64,000 nt of DNA, from assembly GCA_965220935.1 (NCBI GenBank), contig OZ244857.1:2480001-2544000 (forward strand). The letters run 5' to 3'. The notes beneath the pieces are model-generated. The model was given only the letters and a program-made list of their open reading frames with translations, searched no databases and was not told where the DNA came from. Both the position numbers and the translations under genes were made by a program. This document shows, piece by piece, positions 46,706-57,393 of the stretch (position 1 is its first letter; each line of letters opens with the position of its first letter). This stretch comes from Bin80 sp965220935 (lineage in GTDB: Bacteria > Bacteroidota > Rhodothermia > Rhodothermales > Bin80).

Positions 46706-49120
46706 TCAAAATCTGGGGGGGGGGGATTTGGGAGTATCTGTACTCTGAAGTGTCCAAAGAAATAAAGCAGTTAGTCTAGCATTTTCTTCCAGAGTACCCG
46801 CGGTATTACCTGTGCTATCCTCGGTTGTGCCAAGAACTTGCTCAAGTGCGGTACGGCCCACGACTTCCCAAACCTTTTCCAAATACTCTGAGAGATTGAC
46901 TTTGTGGCCTTCAGCAGTCTCAACCGCTCGGTAACGACTAAATATTTCTAGTGCAGGTCCTATGCATGCAAAAACCAGATCAGCACCCCGAATCCCTTCG
47001 TCTTTAAGGCGTCTCATCCAACTACTCACTCGCACTGGTAACTCACGTAGTACATCTGCCCAGTCTCCTATTGATGCATCCGTAGAACGCGGACGGCAGA
47101 TCAGATGGATGCTGGTTGCAAGTGCTGCTGAATCTTGCGCCCGCAAACGTGATGACATTTCAGTTGTAATTGGCCATGATCCAGTTATAGTCCAGCCACC
47201 TTGAATCAAGCCCGAAAGTAAGGCCTCCCACCCTTCGGTAGTCTTGTGCGCAAATACAACCGATCCAACCCCACCTTCGCGAAGCACTCTCCGACCTTCT
47301 TTAAAAGCTTTGGCCATGCTATCCTCAAACCAATCTTTATTTTTACTGCGATCATTAACCTCTCTGGTTTCATCCATTACGATCTCACGTTGCTTTGGGC
47401 TTAGTGGATTATCGGAATCAAACGGATCTTGGAGTAAATGATGATTGGGGAGGTTGCGTTTAAGCCATACTAAGAAAAAATCAGAGAGATCTGAGTAAGG
47501 TATAGCATCGTAATAAGGTGGATCTGTAAACCAAATATCAACAGATTGATCAGGGAGTGGATGATCAATCGCATCCGCAGATTGAACCATCGCAGAACTC
47601 GTGATTGAGAGGTCATTGATGATCTTAAGATGTCCTTGAACTTGCATAAAAAAGTCTCCCTTAGATCCACTAACTGGGATGGATTCGGCAAAATCCCATA
47701 CAATAGGAATGGCATTGCGACCAAAACAATCAATTAATGATTCAGATTTAACAATCCACCGACAACCTGTGTTATTTTGGACAGCTACTTTACTCAGACA
47801 CATAGCCATCATCACTCTTAATACTTCACTATTAATCGATTGCTCACGAGCAAATCGTCCCAATTCCACCATTGCCACCTTCTGCCTCGCAGTAAACAAA
47901 TCTCCCCATTGAAGCATTCCATAACGTTGCACGCGAAAGCCAAGAGTCCCGATCGGTGGTAACGGCTCATCTGGTACGGGGCAAAGTCCGTGTTTTCCAG
48001 TAATCTCCCATTCTTTTAACATTCCATTCAGGCGTTCCTGAGATTTACGTACTGCCGCATAGTCTTCGTCTTTAGAAATCCGATAATGCCTTCCTTTCTT
48101 CCCAGGCTGCAAATATACCACTGCCGTCATCCGTGCACCTCCAACTCGATGACCATTTTCGTCAAAGATGACATCTGCTCCCCCTTTCTGTGCCTTGAGT
48201 TGCTCTCTTACTCGTTCGGGTGGTAGCACAGAACCGCAGCATATACAAGTGGCTTTGGCACGCGTAACCGTGCCTACCTGCACATCTTTATCAGTTTTCG
48301 GCTCAAACACCTCAAACTCAATGGTCGGAGTTATTGTGTTATGATGCGCAATAATGGGCCGTAACGCCCTTTTTCGCTTAGATTTTTTGCATAACCAGAA
48401 TGATCGCATCAGCGGTATCTCAGCACCGCAATTGGGTGCCTCACATCGAACAGTGCGTGCCCACAAATACACAATAGGACTTGAACCGTCAGAATCAGCT
48501 GGATACAAATCAATTAACTCCTTTTCAGCCTGACGTTTAATTTTTGAACCTATATTGTGTAAATCTTCAGTCAAATTAGGGCCATAGTCTGGTATATCTG
48601 ATAACATCACCTTCAAAATCATGTATGCAACAGGATTCAGGTCACTTGCAAATGCTTCGCATCCTAATCGTAACGCTTCATAGGGTATTGACCCTCCCCC
48701 CGAAAAAGGATCTACGACCAGTGGCACATATCTCTGATATGCAGACTTAATCAACAAATTACTTACCTCAATATATGTATCATCTATGGCATTGTCCTGA
48801 TTTGAAAAATTGGCAATAAACTCTAACATCACACTTCGAAGTCCTGGATCAGAATTGATAATTTTTGCCCAACCCAATGGTCTGCCATCCATATTTATCA
48901 AAATATTACGCGCCTTTTTTTTGAATGTACTTGGACAATGAAGATCACACGGATCTGGGAGAAGTAAACCCAGTAGGATGGCACGGCACGATGAAAGAGG
49001 GCGGCGAGCCCACCACTTGTGAAGTCTAGGCAAAGGTGACTTTTCAATAAGAGCATGCTTTGAAACCTCAGCAATCGGGAAATCTACCTCAGCAAGTCGC
49101 TTGCACTCTCTGGGAATCAT
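46706..49120 (-). CDS. DUF1156 DNA methyltransferase, N-terminal 804 residues
   Basis: Predicted DNA amino-methyltransferase (adenine-N6 or cytosine-N4). N-terminal DUF1156: DFPIAEVSKHALIEKSPLPR, KWWARRPLSSCRAILLGLLL. The SAM-binding motif I is VVDPFSGGGSIPYEALRLG (about 136-150). The catalytic motif IV, DIWFTDPPYYDAIPY, is about residue 530. The order of I and IV with a large insert between, containing two Cys clusters (CEAPNC; CICC), is the family pattern. The frame ends in TDTPKSPPPRF* right after a C11 tract; ten Cs would fuse it to the next frame, giving a full-length protein of about 985 aa. It overlaps the small frame upstream by 4 nt. Confidence 0.9.
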   Translation of the reverse strand: MIPRECKRLAEVDFPIAEVSKHALIEKSPLPRLHKWWARRPLSSCRAILLGLLLPDPCDLHCPSTFKKKARNILINMDGRPLGWAKIINSDPGLRSVMLEFIANFSNQDNAIDDTYIEVSNLLIKSAYQRYVPLVVDPFSGGGSIPYEALRLGCEAFASDLNPVAYMILKVMLSDIPDYGPNLTEDLHNIGSKIKRQAEKELIDLYPADSDGSSPIVYLWARTVRCEAPNCGAEIPLMRSFWLCKKSKRKRALRPIIAHHNTITPTIEFEVFEPKTDKDVQVGTVTRAKATCICCGSVLPPERVREQLKAQKGGADVIFDENGHRVGGARMTAVVYLQPGKKGRHYRISKDEDYAAVRKSQERLNGMLKEWEITGKHGLCPVPDEPLPPIGTLGFRVQRYGMLQWGDLFTARQKVAMVELGRFAREQSINSEVLRVMMAMCLSKVAVQNNTGCRWIVKSESLIDCFGRNAIPIVWDFAESIPVSGSKGDFFMQVQGHLKIINDLSITSSAMVQSADAIDHPLPDQSVDIWFTDPPYYDAIPYSDLSDFFLVWLKRNLPNHHLLQDPFDSDNPLSPKQREIVMDETREVNDRSKNKDWFEDSMAKAFKEGRRVLREGGVGSVVFAHKTTEGWEALLSGLIQGGWTITGSWPITTEMSSRLRAQDSAALATSIHLICRPRSTDASIGDWADVLRELPVRVSSWMRRLKDEGIRGADLVFACIGPALEIFSRYRAVETAEGHKVNLSEYLEKVWEVVGRTALEQVLGTTEDSTGNTAGTLEENARLTALFLWTLQSTDTPKSPPPRF
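46715..46725 (-). repeat. Homopolymer tract (C11 on coding strand) in the methylase gene
   Basis: Eleven G on the plus strand (11 C on the coding strand). In the C11 state the methylase stops 3 codons later; in the C10 or C13 state the frame continues into the conserved C-terminus. This is the classical form of a slipped-strand phase-variation switch. Confidence 0.85.
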
Positions 49121-49332
49121 TTATTCCCCCTTAAATCTTCCTGAAAACCCATCTCCATATTAATAGACCTTAATATAACAACTGTCATGTTTCTATAGGC
49201 ACCATCAATTTCAGATGTAGAAATTCTTTCTACTACGATTTCCAAATCCGTGATTTTTTTTGAGAGTCCATAAAATATATATTGTGAAACAGCCTCATTC
49301 TTTTGTGCACACAGAGATTCACAAGACTTCAA
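49117..49332 (-). pseudogene. Truncated DUF1016-like C-terminal fragment
   Basis: A 71-codon frame from a TTG; upstream reading continues to the IS boundary (KLFRYWKPPLKSCES). SLCAQKNEAVSQYIFYGL resembles the DUF1016 stretch LILCAQKDEAVARYALQGV present in the nuclease gene at 57394-58580. The rest (TSEIDGAYRNMTVVILRS) is not recognised. The 4-nt overlap (ATGA) with the methylase start means it may still couple translation of the methylase. Cut off upstream by the ISL3 element. Confidence 0.5.
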
Positions 49333-49361
49333 CGGCGGTTTCCAGTATCTAAATAATTTAT

Positions 49362-50707
49362 GGCGCTTCCGCTTTTTTTGTGAAAGAAGTCATGATTTTG
49401 CGTATCTGGGGCTTAGATCAAGTCCGCCCAAATGGAAGTAGATTGCATCAACAAATCGTTCTTTATTACGGAATCCATGTGCACGGATTTTGACGGTTTT
49501 GATCCGACTATTGATGCTTTCAGCCGGGCCATTACTGACATCAACAACAATGGCATTGATGATCCCCCAGAGATGCTTTCTAATCATTCTGGCGACATCT
49601 TTGACTGGCTCAAGCCTGCAGCGCATGGCCCAACTCAATGTTTTATTCCAACCCTTGAGTGCCCAAGTTGCGCTTTTATAGTTCCACATTTTTCTGAACG
49701 TTTCCTTGATGGCCCAGGCTTTGGAGGTTTTGATGGAACTGGTGCGAATGGCATGGAAGGCCCTCTTTTGCGCTAATGACATGTTGTGAGGACTTTTAAG
49801 CCAACTATACTTGGTACCCGTCAGAATCGGATTGCCTTCCTTGAGGAGCGCTTTGTGCTGGACTTTATCAACCGAAACTCCCAGATGCTTCGCGACATGA
49901 AACCGATCAAAGCAGATCTTCTTTTTTGCGTCTGGCAGACAGGCTAAGGTTGCACTAATATAGGCAGGCCACATGTCCATGCTCCTGATCCCGTTCAACT
50001 GCTCGGTGGATAATTGCTAGCGCATCAACACCTTGTGATCACGCCCAATGCCGACACCGTTGCTGTGTCGGCATCGGATACGACAGTAAAGTACTTATGT
50101 CCTTTCTTATAAGCCACCTCATCGACACAAATGTTGCAACCACCTGCTCTTTTTTTCTTGCCAGCCCACGTTGTACTGCACGATGAACAATGCCCGCAAT
50201 GGCTTTCCATCCAAGTCCCATCTGACGCGAAATCGCCAATATACTCGCCTCTTTGATCCACCCAATCACCGACTCCTCATAAGTATACCGAGAACTCGGG
50301 TCCGCCCACGGGACCCGCGCCGTCTTTACCCCACACTCACTACACTTGACCCGGGGAACCTGCGCTCTCAACGCCGTTTGATACTTACAGGTATCCAAAT
50401 GCCGCCATTGACGCGCAGATCGCAAATCATAAAATGGACTCGCCTTTCCACACTTTGGACACTCCAGTGACGATGTGTCAGTACAAGTCACCGTCACCGT
50501 CCTCTGTTTCGCTGTATCATCATAAGCATCCTCTAAAATCTTCCATGGTGCCTCTATACCTAAACTTTTACTCACCGAATTCTTTTTCATTTGTTGATTA
50601 AATTGTTACGTGGATAATTAACCATAGTCAGTAGGAAAAATCCTACCACATATGATACGAAAATTCCTTAAAATTACGATTTCTCTCACACTTTAGGCGG
50701 AAGGCCC
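49362..50707 (-). mobile_element. ISL3-family insertion sequence, copy 1 (degenerate)
   Basis: A 1346-bp element. Left end GGCGCTTCCGC; right end reads GGGCCTTCCGCC on the minus strand; these form imperfect inverted repeats. It is flanked by AATAATTTAT on both sides (49352-49361 and 50708-50717). Nearly identical to copy 2 at 62047-63391, but its transposase is broken. Confidence 0.9.
49390..50590 (-). pseudogene. ISL3 transposase, frameshifted
   Basis: The N-terminal zinc-binding part (SLECPKCGKASPFYDLRSAR, KCSECGVK) is intact from 50590, but the frame changes around 50110-50160 and again near 50000-50060, where deletions relative to copy 2 remove the codons joining SDADTATV to the DDE domain. 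The C-terminal half (ICFDRFHVAKHLGVSVDKVQ, WNYKSATWALKGWNKTLSWA, NGPAESINSRIKTVKIRAHG) is readable from 49998 to 49390 and is better preserved at this point than in copy 2. Confidence 0.9.
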
Positions 50708-50713
50708 AATAAT

Positions 50714-51590
50714 TTATTTTGATTCTCTATGGTGAGTTCTGTTGTTTGCAATTACGAATGACTGATGCTCAAATACCCCCAAACTCGCACCGTCTGCAGC
50801 TGGAAACAGTCGTGCGGCATTGAATCCAAACTGGTTACACAATTCATACAGATCCAAACATTCTTGAATCGGGGCAGTGAATTTGAGAATCGATTGACCA
50901 GGTGGGAGATAATCCTCCAAATTCTTGATAGTAACAGATTCTCCGAGCTCTTCTTGCATTGGATGTATCGTAAAAACCCTTGTTGAGCAACTACATTTTT
51001 GGATACAGATCCCCCAACTCTTGTATTTTTATCGGTCCACGATATGTCTTTGAATGGGGACCTTTGTTAAAGGCAAAACTGCAAATTGTTGTCGCTTTTC
51101 CATTCTAAATCAGATAATGCCTGACTGATTGCAAAGTATATGGCTGTGTAAGGGTTCGTCGTCCAATCAAGGAGTCTAGTTGGGAGTCCGTGAATCTGGG
51201 CTAAGGCCATGCATTCAATAAGTTCTTCGTTTGGCCAATTAGTTACACTTGTATGATATTACTAAAACGATCATCTGCCAAAAAAATTCTCACGAAATTT
51301 AACAGAGTCATTGGGAATAGGTGTACCAGCTGCGTCGCAGTTATAAATGAAACTACGTAGCATCTCTAATTCAGCAAATACCTGATCCTCAGCATTCAAT
51401 GGATGCCCGACTGAACTGAGTAATCTGTTGGTAAATTTAGGGCGTAGAACGGCTGGATTAGTACCCATCTTGCATCTGAATGACCACGGTAAATAATTTC
51501 ATCATTTGAGTTAATTTTCTGTTGGCAGTTAACTCATTCTGACCACAAAGATTCTGCATTTTTCAGTTTTATTTCCTCAATCATTGAGTA
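50714..51590 (-). pseudogene. FRG-domain protein, decayed
   Basis: Pieces of one FRG-domain protein (a domain often found in abortive-infection-type accessory genes) are read in order on the minus strand: NDEIIYRGHSDARWVLI (about 51460-51520), then in another frame VLRPKFTNRLLSSVGHPLNA and QVFAELEMLRSFIYNCDAAG (51271-51468), then ALAQIHGLPTRLLDWTTNPY and TAIYFAISQALSDLEWKSDN (about 51100-51215), then VVAQQG, and finally LYELCNQFGFNAARLFPAAD (50714-50959). A TGA near 51540, a frame change near 51460 and a T-run slip near 50982 disable it. Confidence 0.8.
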
Positions 51591-52240
51591 GGACGTAAAA
51601 GTCGTAGATCAGTTTCTCTATCCGCGCCCACCATCTTGCCAGAGTTAACATGCTCAATGATAGTGTCATATGGAGGAGATGTCTCGGTTAACACAGTTCA
51701 AGAATCCATATCTTTGTTACGCCTTAAAATAATCTCATCGTTGGGTAACCAATGGATAGATTTGGCAGAGTCAGGGTAGTAAACCCACCAATAGAATCAT
51801 CATCGAGTGTGATTCTTTTTCCGAAAACTTCATTTTTAACGATATGAAGTTTCAATGGATATTCCATTTCAAAGATGTAATGGTGAAAAATGGGTGATTG
51901 CACATCTTCACGATTCTGAAAGTTCAAATGAATTGTCTAATGAGTTTAGATAGCGGTGTTTGGTACGACTATTGTTTGAATAAAGTTCATATTGCAGCAG
52001 TGAGCGTCAAAGATGAACCGTTTTACATGATTCTAAGCTTCTGATAAATAGAAGGAGTTTTACCTAACATTAAAACAACCCCTGCCCGAAAGAAAAAGAG
52101 TTCAAAATGTAGAGAAACTTCATATAAAATAGCGCCTTCGTTCAAAATTCCTGAAATCAGCAAAACTGCGGTAAAAATCCACTGCAATTTGCAAACTTGC
52201 GTATACCTTAATATCTCAAATTTGACTTTAAAACTCGTGA
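51591..52240. other. Gene-poor gap upstream of the FRG remnant
   Basis: One minus-strand frame of 67 codons (51724-51927, MNFQNREDVQSPIFHHYIFE) has protein-like composition but no recognisable homology and no clear start context. 51928-52240 shows no gene. AT-rich. Confidence 0.35.
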
Positions 52241-55200
52241 CTATTGTATAGTCATAAAGTGGCCAACATATACGGAAGATAGCCCCTCAAATGAAGTCGC
52301 AATCATGCGATACAAATAGGCGCCTGATGGCAACGACAAATCATTGAGCTTTATGTTCTGCCCTTTCCCAGATGTCAAAATAACCTCTGGCATGGTGTAC
52401 ACCCGCCTTCCTGTCATGTCTAACACCTCCAACTGCACACGCGCAGACCAAGGCAAATCAAAAACCAAACTTGTTGAGTGCGTGAAAGGATTCGGGTAGT
52501 TGTAATGCACGATAAAATCCTCTGGCAATGGGATCTGCTCATCTCTGTTGACGGGAGAGACGACTTCTATGGTGAATGTTAAGCTATCCTTTGCACCATG
52601 AGCATCTTGAACCCTGTAGATCATTTCTACTGGAGGTGTGATCTCATGAGGAGTACCACTTATAGTCCGCGTGGGAAGATCAAATCTAAGGTTAGCTGGT
52701 AGGTCTAAAAGTGTGAGTGTATACTGAATTGGACCTAGTCCACCTATGATTTCTGGAAGTTGTAAAGGTTCAATCGGTTGATCTCTGGGATAAGATTTAT
52801 TCTCAATGCCCTCTTTGAAATATATCTCATAAACTTCAATGGTGAATTCAAGGCTGGATTCATTGCCTACTGCATCCGCAACTCCCCAAATAAAGGTTTG
52901 CGCTGCAGTGACCAGAGAGGGGGTTCCACTGATGGTGCGCGTAGCCCCATCAAATGATAACCCTTCTGGGAGGGCCGACGGAGAAAGCGCATAGATGTAA
53001 GGAGTAACTCCGCCTACCGCAGTCGGAAGCATGAAATCCATCATATCAACACCTACAGGGTAGTGTTGATGGGGGATTCCACCCTCTATTGAGAATGTTA
53101 ATTCCGCGCCAGAGGTGGCGCTTACAATCAGAGAAGCTGGACCTGTGCCAACTGAATTGATAGCACTGATCCGATAATAGCGTGTCGTTTCAGGCGCAAG
53201 GTCTTCATGAGTATACGTCGTGGATCGCGAACCTGTGTTGGGCACGAGGTCCGTCCAGTTTGAAGTACCATCGGGTGATACCTCTATCTTATAGCCAGAG
53301 ACCACTGAACCACCATTGTTGGATGGAACACTCCATGAAAGAAGAATAGCGGACTGACCCAATGCGGTCGCGGTCAACAATGCTGGTGCATCTGGAGGCC
53401 CCACCGTTTGTGCATCAGTAGTGACTGAAGCAATTGTAGACGGCCCCCCTGTACCGACTGTATTGATCGCACTGATTCTATAGTATCGGGTTGTGGATGG
53501 CGTAAGTCCAGTATGAGCGTAGGTGGTTGTCGTAGATCCAGTGTTTGAGACGAGATCCGCCCATCCAGACTCTCCATTGGAAGATACCTCTATCCTGTAA
53601 CCCGAAATGACTGCCCCACCATCGTTGGATGGAGCCCCCCACGATAGATTGATGGTCGTCTGCCCCGAAGCGACCGCAGTGAATGCTGTTGGCGGATCAG
53701 GGACGGTCAGCCCATCAGTGGTGGCACTGCTAACGTTTGATGAAACCCCAGTGCCTACAGAATTGATGGCGCTGATGCGATAGTGACGAGTCGCAGATGC
53801 CACAAGTCCAGTATGAGCGTAAACGGTCACAGAAGAACCCGTATTCAGCACGAGATCTGCCCAAGCAGAACCTGCGTTAGATGACACCTCAATTTTGTAC
53901 CCTATAATCGCCGCACCTCCCGTTTGCGTTGGCGCCGTCCAAGAAAGATAAATGATGGTACGCCCACTCGCGGTTGCGCTTAAACCCGTGGGTGCATCAG
54001 GCACGGTAAGCGCCTCTGTACTTGCACTCTTGATACTGGAAATAGGACCCGTGCCTATAGAATTGATGGCACTGATTCGGTAATAGCCTGTCGTTTCTGG
54101 TGTCCGGTTTCTATGAACATAGGTCGTGGATCTTGATCTTGTATTGGTGACAAGATCTGTCCAGTTTGAATTGCCATTAAGAGATATCTCAATCCTGTAA
54201 CCTGAGATGGCTGAACCACCATTGTTGGCAGGAGCTTTCCATGAAAGATTTATAATGGTGGGCCCAGAGGCGATTGCAATTAAGTCAGTGGGTGCATCTG
54301 GAGTAGATACAGCATCCGTTGTGGCAGTGTCAATGTTGGATGGGAGTCCACCACCAACAGAATTGATCGCACTCACTTGATAATGATGGGTTGTTTCCGG
54401 CTCAAGATTTTCATGAGCATAGGTTGTAGATGTTGATTTAGTATTAGACTCAAGATCTGTCCAGCCTGAACTGCCGTCGGGAGACACTTCAATTCTGTAA
54501 CCTGAGATGGCTGAACCTCCATTGTTGGCAGGTGCCTTCCATGAAAGATTGATGATGGTGCGCCCAGAAGCGACTGCTGTCAATGATGTCGGTGCATCAG
54601 GAAACGTCACCGTCACCGCATCCGTGGTGCCTTGTACAACAGTGGATGGAGCCCCAGCGCCAATTGAATTGATCCCACTGATGCGATAATACCGTGTTGT
54701 TTCTGGTTCAAGATTTTCATGAGCATACGTTGTAGACTTTGAATTCGTGTTAGCAACTAGGTCCGTCCAATTTGAGGTGCCATTGGGTGAGACCTCAATT
54801 TTGTATCCAGTAACGACAGCACCACCATTGTTGGATGGGGCCTTCCATGAAAGATTGATAACGGTAGCCCCTGAAGCGGTCGCGCGCAAGTCAGTCGGAT
54901 GATCAGCAACCGTCACAACATCCGTTGTGGCACTGTCAATATTGGATGGAGTCCCACCACCAACGGAATTGATCGCACTGATGCGATAATACCATGTTGT
55001 CTCTGGTGCAAGATTTTCATGAGCATACGTTGTAGATGTTGATTTAGTATTAGACTCAAGATCTGTCCAGCCTGAACTGCCATCAGGAGAGACCTCTATC
55101 CTGTATCCAGAAATGACAGCACCATTGTTGGATGGAGCCTTCCATGAAAGATTGATGATCGTTTGCCCAGATGCAGTCGCTGTTAGCGATGTCGGTGCAT

Positions 55201-57172
55201 CAGGTGCATCAGGTGCGTCTGTGGTTGCGCTGTCAATATTAGATGATGCCCCAGTACCAATAGCATTGATGGCACTGACTCGATAATACTGTTTTGTCCC
55301 TGGAGGTAGATTTTCATGAGCATACGTTGTGGAAATAGAGCCTGTATTGCTCTTAAGGTCCGTCCAGAATGACTTACCATTAGCTGACACCTCAATTCTG
55401 TAGCCCGTGATGATAGCACCGCCGTCGTCAGGTGGGAGTGTCCAAACTAAATTGATGGTAGCGCGCCCCGAGCCAACCGCGATCAACGAAGCCGGCGCAT
55501 CAGGAGCAGTACGCGCGTCCGTCATTGCAGTATCGGTTCTTGACGCACTACCAGTACCAACAGAGTTGATTGCACTGACCCGATAATGACGTGTCGTTTC
55601 TGGTTCGAGATTTTCATGAGCATACATCGTGGACTTTGAATCCGTGTTCTCTACTAGATTCGTCCAATTTGTGGAACCATTGGGAGAGACCTCTATTTTG
55701 TACCCAGAGATGACAGCACCACCATCATCGGACGGTGCGGTCCATGAAAGATTGATAGTCGTTCGCCCTGAAGCGGTCGCTGTAAGCGATGTCGGTGCAT
55801 CAGGCGCTGTACGAGCGTCTGTGGTTGCACTGTCAATATTGGATGCATTCCCAGTACCAACAGAGTTTATCGCACTGACCCGATAATGACGAGTAGTTTC
55901 TGGTTCAAGATTTTCATGATCATACGTTGTGGATGTAGAGCCAGAGTTATCTACCAGACCCGTCCAGTTGGATGTTCCATCAGGAGACACTTCTATTTTA
56001 TACCCATTAATCGTTGCACGACCATCATTGGATGGCGCTGTCCATGATAGTTTGATAATCGTGCGCCCCGATGCAGTTGCTCTCAAACCTCTGGGAGCAT
56101 CAGGAGCTGTAGGAGCGACTGGCGTGGGCGCGTTGGCAGGTCGTATAACCCTCACTTTTCTGTTTTCACCGTCGCTATGGCGAAGGGTCTCCGTCTTCGC
56201 CAATGCCATGAGCTCCTGTTTCAACTTTACGGCCCCCCAGGTGGGATTGTTATAGGCAAGATTACTCGCGTATGCAGCAAGAACTGGAGTAGCATGAGAA
56301 GTGCTACCACCAGGAGATTGAACATAAATCGCATTCGCATCAAATTTACCGCCCCCACGAACTCCACTTGCAGCGTACTTCACATTGCGAATAGCGCCAA
56401 CAAAGATGGTTCTATCAAGCGCGACTCCACTATGCGCAATGTAATCGTCTATTGACCCACAAAATGGAATCCAGTAGTCAGTTCGATGAATGTGTGGGTA
56501 GTCATCGCAGTAAAGGTATCGCCGATCCTCTGCTGAAATGACGGTCGGATTCTCAAGAGAAGAAATAAATAGAATGTCTTGGGTGGACAACCATTTGGCT
56601 AGCGCAATCGCTGTCTTGTGAAAAGGACGATCTCCTTCAGCGTTCCACTGCGGAGCTGTCCTTGTATGGTAAGATGGTGAAGAATCGGTTGAAGTCCAAA
56701 AAATGCCACTACCTATATTTAATGATTGGTGAATGATACCCGTTGCATTGGTTCCTCTAAGAGTCAAATTATCGTAGCTATAGGTGGCAATACCAGTCAG
56801 TTGAACAAGACGAGCGATATTCGTATTTGACTGAAAGGTCGCCGTAATTCTATAACCATGCTGGTTCTCACCAAATCCTCGCCCATCTACGACCACCACA
56901 TTCACAGAACCAGTTTCGTTGAGCACCGTCTCTGTGAGTCCACCTTGGGTGAGTACAGGACTCTGCGCCAAGATTGGAGTTGCTATAACAAGCAAACAAA
57001 TATGTAATACATAGCGTCTGATCAAACTCCAAAATTGTACATGATTCTCTAGTAGAGCGCCTAGCGTCAAAGTTGATGATTTCTCAACTGTAAACTCATG
57101 TCTATATTTTATGGAATTATTAGTCATTGAACATTCATGAATAACGCACTGATCTCTGTAGACTATCCCCAT
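52241..57172 (-). CDS. Giant secreted protein: subtilase-like domain, 10 FnIII repeats, 2 Ig-like domains, T9SS tail
   Basis: A 1643-aa exported protein. The start is uncertain: the frame opens at 57172 and an ATG at 57127 is equally possible; the signal helix RRYVLHICLLVIATPILAQS is then preceded by a long basic leader. Residues ~75-340 resemble a subtilase: GGSTSHATPVLAAYASNLAY fits the Ser-site G-[ST]-S-x-A-x-P (about residue 290), and VVVVDGRGFGENQHG may be the Asp region, but the His box is not seen, so activity is doubtful. Ten FnIII repeats of ~100 aa follow (about 354-1350; DAPTSLTATASGRTTINLSW type), then two putative-Ig (He_PIG) domains (SGTPSLVTAAQTF; SGTPHEITPPVEM). The T9SS-type tail is VHYNYPNPFTHSTSLVFDL, then VLDMTGRRVY. 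It sits inside the defence island, between FRG and DUF1016 genes; a role in defence is not implied. Confidence 0.8.
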   Translation of the reverse strand: MGIVYRDQCVIHECSMTNNSIKYRHEFTVEKSSTLTLGALLENHVQFWSLIRRYVLHICLLVIATPILAQSPVLTQGGLTETVLNETGSVNVVVVDGRGFGENQHGYRITATFQSNTNIARLVQLTGIATYSYDNLTLRGTNATGIIHQSLNIGSGIFWTSTDSSPSYHTRTAPQWNAEGDRPFHKTAIALAKWLSTQDILFISSLENPTVISAEDRRYLYCDDYPHIHRTDYWIPFCGSIDDYIAHSGVALDRTIFVGAIRNVKYAASGVRGGGKFDANAIYVQSPGGSTSHATPVLAAYASNLAYNNPTWGAVKLKQELMALAKTETLRHSDGENRKVRVIRPANAPTPVAPTAPDAPRGLRATASGRTIIKLSWTAPSNDGRATINGYKIEVSPDGTSNWTGLVDNSGSTSTTYDHENLEPETTRHYRVSAINSVGTGNASNIDSATTDARTAPDAPTSLTATASGRTTINLSWTAPSDDGGAVISGYKIEVSPNGSTNWTNLVENTDSKSTMYAHENLEPETTRHYRVSAINSVGTGSASRTDTAMTDARTAPDAPASLIAVGSGRATINLVWTLPPDDGGAIITGYRIEVSANGKSFWTDLKSNTGSISTTYAHENLPPGTKQYYRVSAINAIGTGASSNIDSATTDAPDAPDAPTSLTATASGQTIINLSWKAPSNNGAVISGYRIEVSPDGSSGWTDLESNTKSTSTTYAHENLAPETTWYYRISAINSVGGGTPSNIDSATTDVVTVADHPTDLRATASGATVINLSWKAPSNNGGAVVTGYKIEVSPNGTSNWTDLVANTNSKSTTYAHENLEPETTRYYRISGINSIGAGAPSTVVQGTTDAVTVTFPDAPTSLTAVASGRTIINLSWKAPANNGGSAISGYRIEVSPDGSSGWTDLESNTKSTSTTYAHENLEPETTHHYQVSAINSVGGGLPSNIDTATTDAVSTPDAPTDLIAIASGPTIINLSWKAPANNGGSAISGYRIEISLNGNSNWTDLVTNTRSRSTTYVHRNRTPETTGYYRISAINSIGTGPISSIKSASTEALTVPDAPTGLSATASGRTIIYLSWTAPTQTGGAAIIGYKIEVSSNAGSAWADLVLNTGSSVTVYAHTGLVASATRHYRISAINSVGTGVSSNVSSATTDGLTVPDPPTAFTAVASGQTTINLSWGAPSNDGGAVISGYRIEVSSNGESGWADLVSNTGSTTTTYAHTGLTPSTTRYYRISAINTVGTGGPSTIASVTTDAQTVGPPDAPALLTATALGQSAILLSWSVPSNNGGSVVSGYKIEVSPDGTSNWTDLVPNTGSRSTTYTHEDLAPETTRYYRISAINSVGTGPASLIVSATSGAELTFSIEGGIPHQHYPVGVDMMDFMLPTAVGGVTPYIYALSPSALPEGLSFDGATRTISGTPSLVTAAQTFIWGVADAVGNESSLEFTIEVYEIYFKEGIENKSYPRDQPIEPLQLPEIIGGLGPIQYTLTLLDLPANLRFDLPTRTISGTPHEITPPVEMIYRVQDAHGAKDSLTFTIEVVSPVNRDEQIPLPEDFIVHYNYPNPFTHSTSLVFDLPWSARVQLEVLDMTGRRVYTMPEVILTSGKGQNIKLNDLSLPSGAYLYRMIATSFEGLSSVYVGHFMTIQ

Positions 57173-57393
57173 GTAGAGTGTAGCGGTTCATCAATACTGA
57201 ACAAAATGAATCTATGTTTCCTTCTGCGTAACCAATCCTTATACTCTCAAGTATGGCTCTCAGCGTAGTTAGATAATGGTGTATTTGCCAATTTTTACAT
57301 GTGTAAATTGATCCATTTATAATCAATCATCACGATACACTTTGTGTTCCCGATCATGGAACACCGAGTCTATCACCATATTATTCGCCCAAG

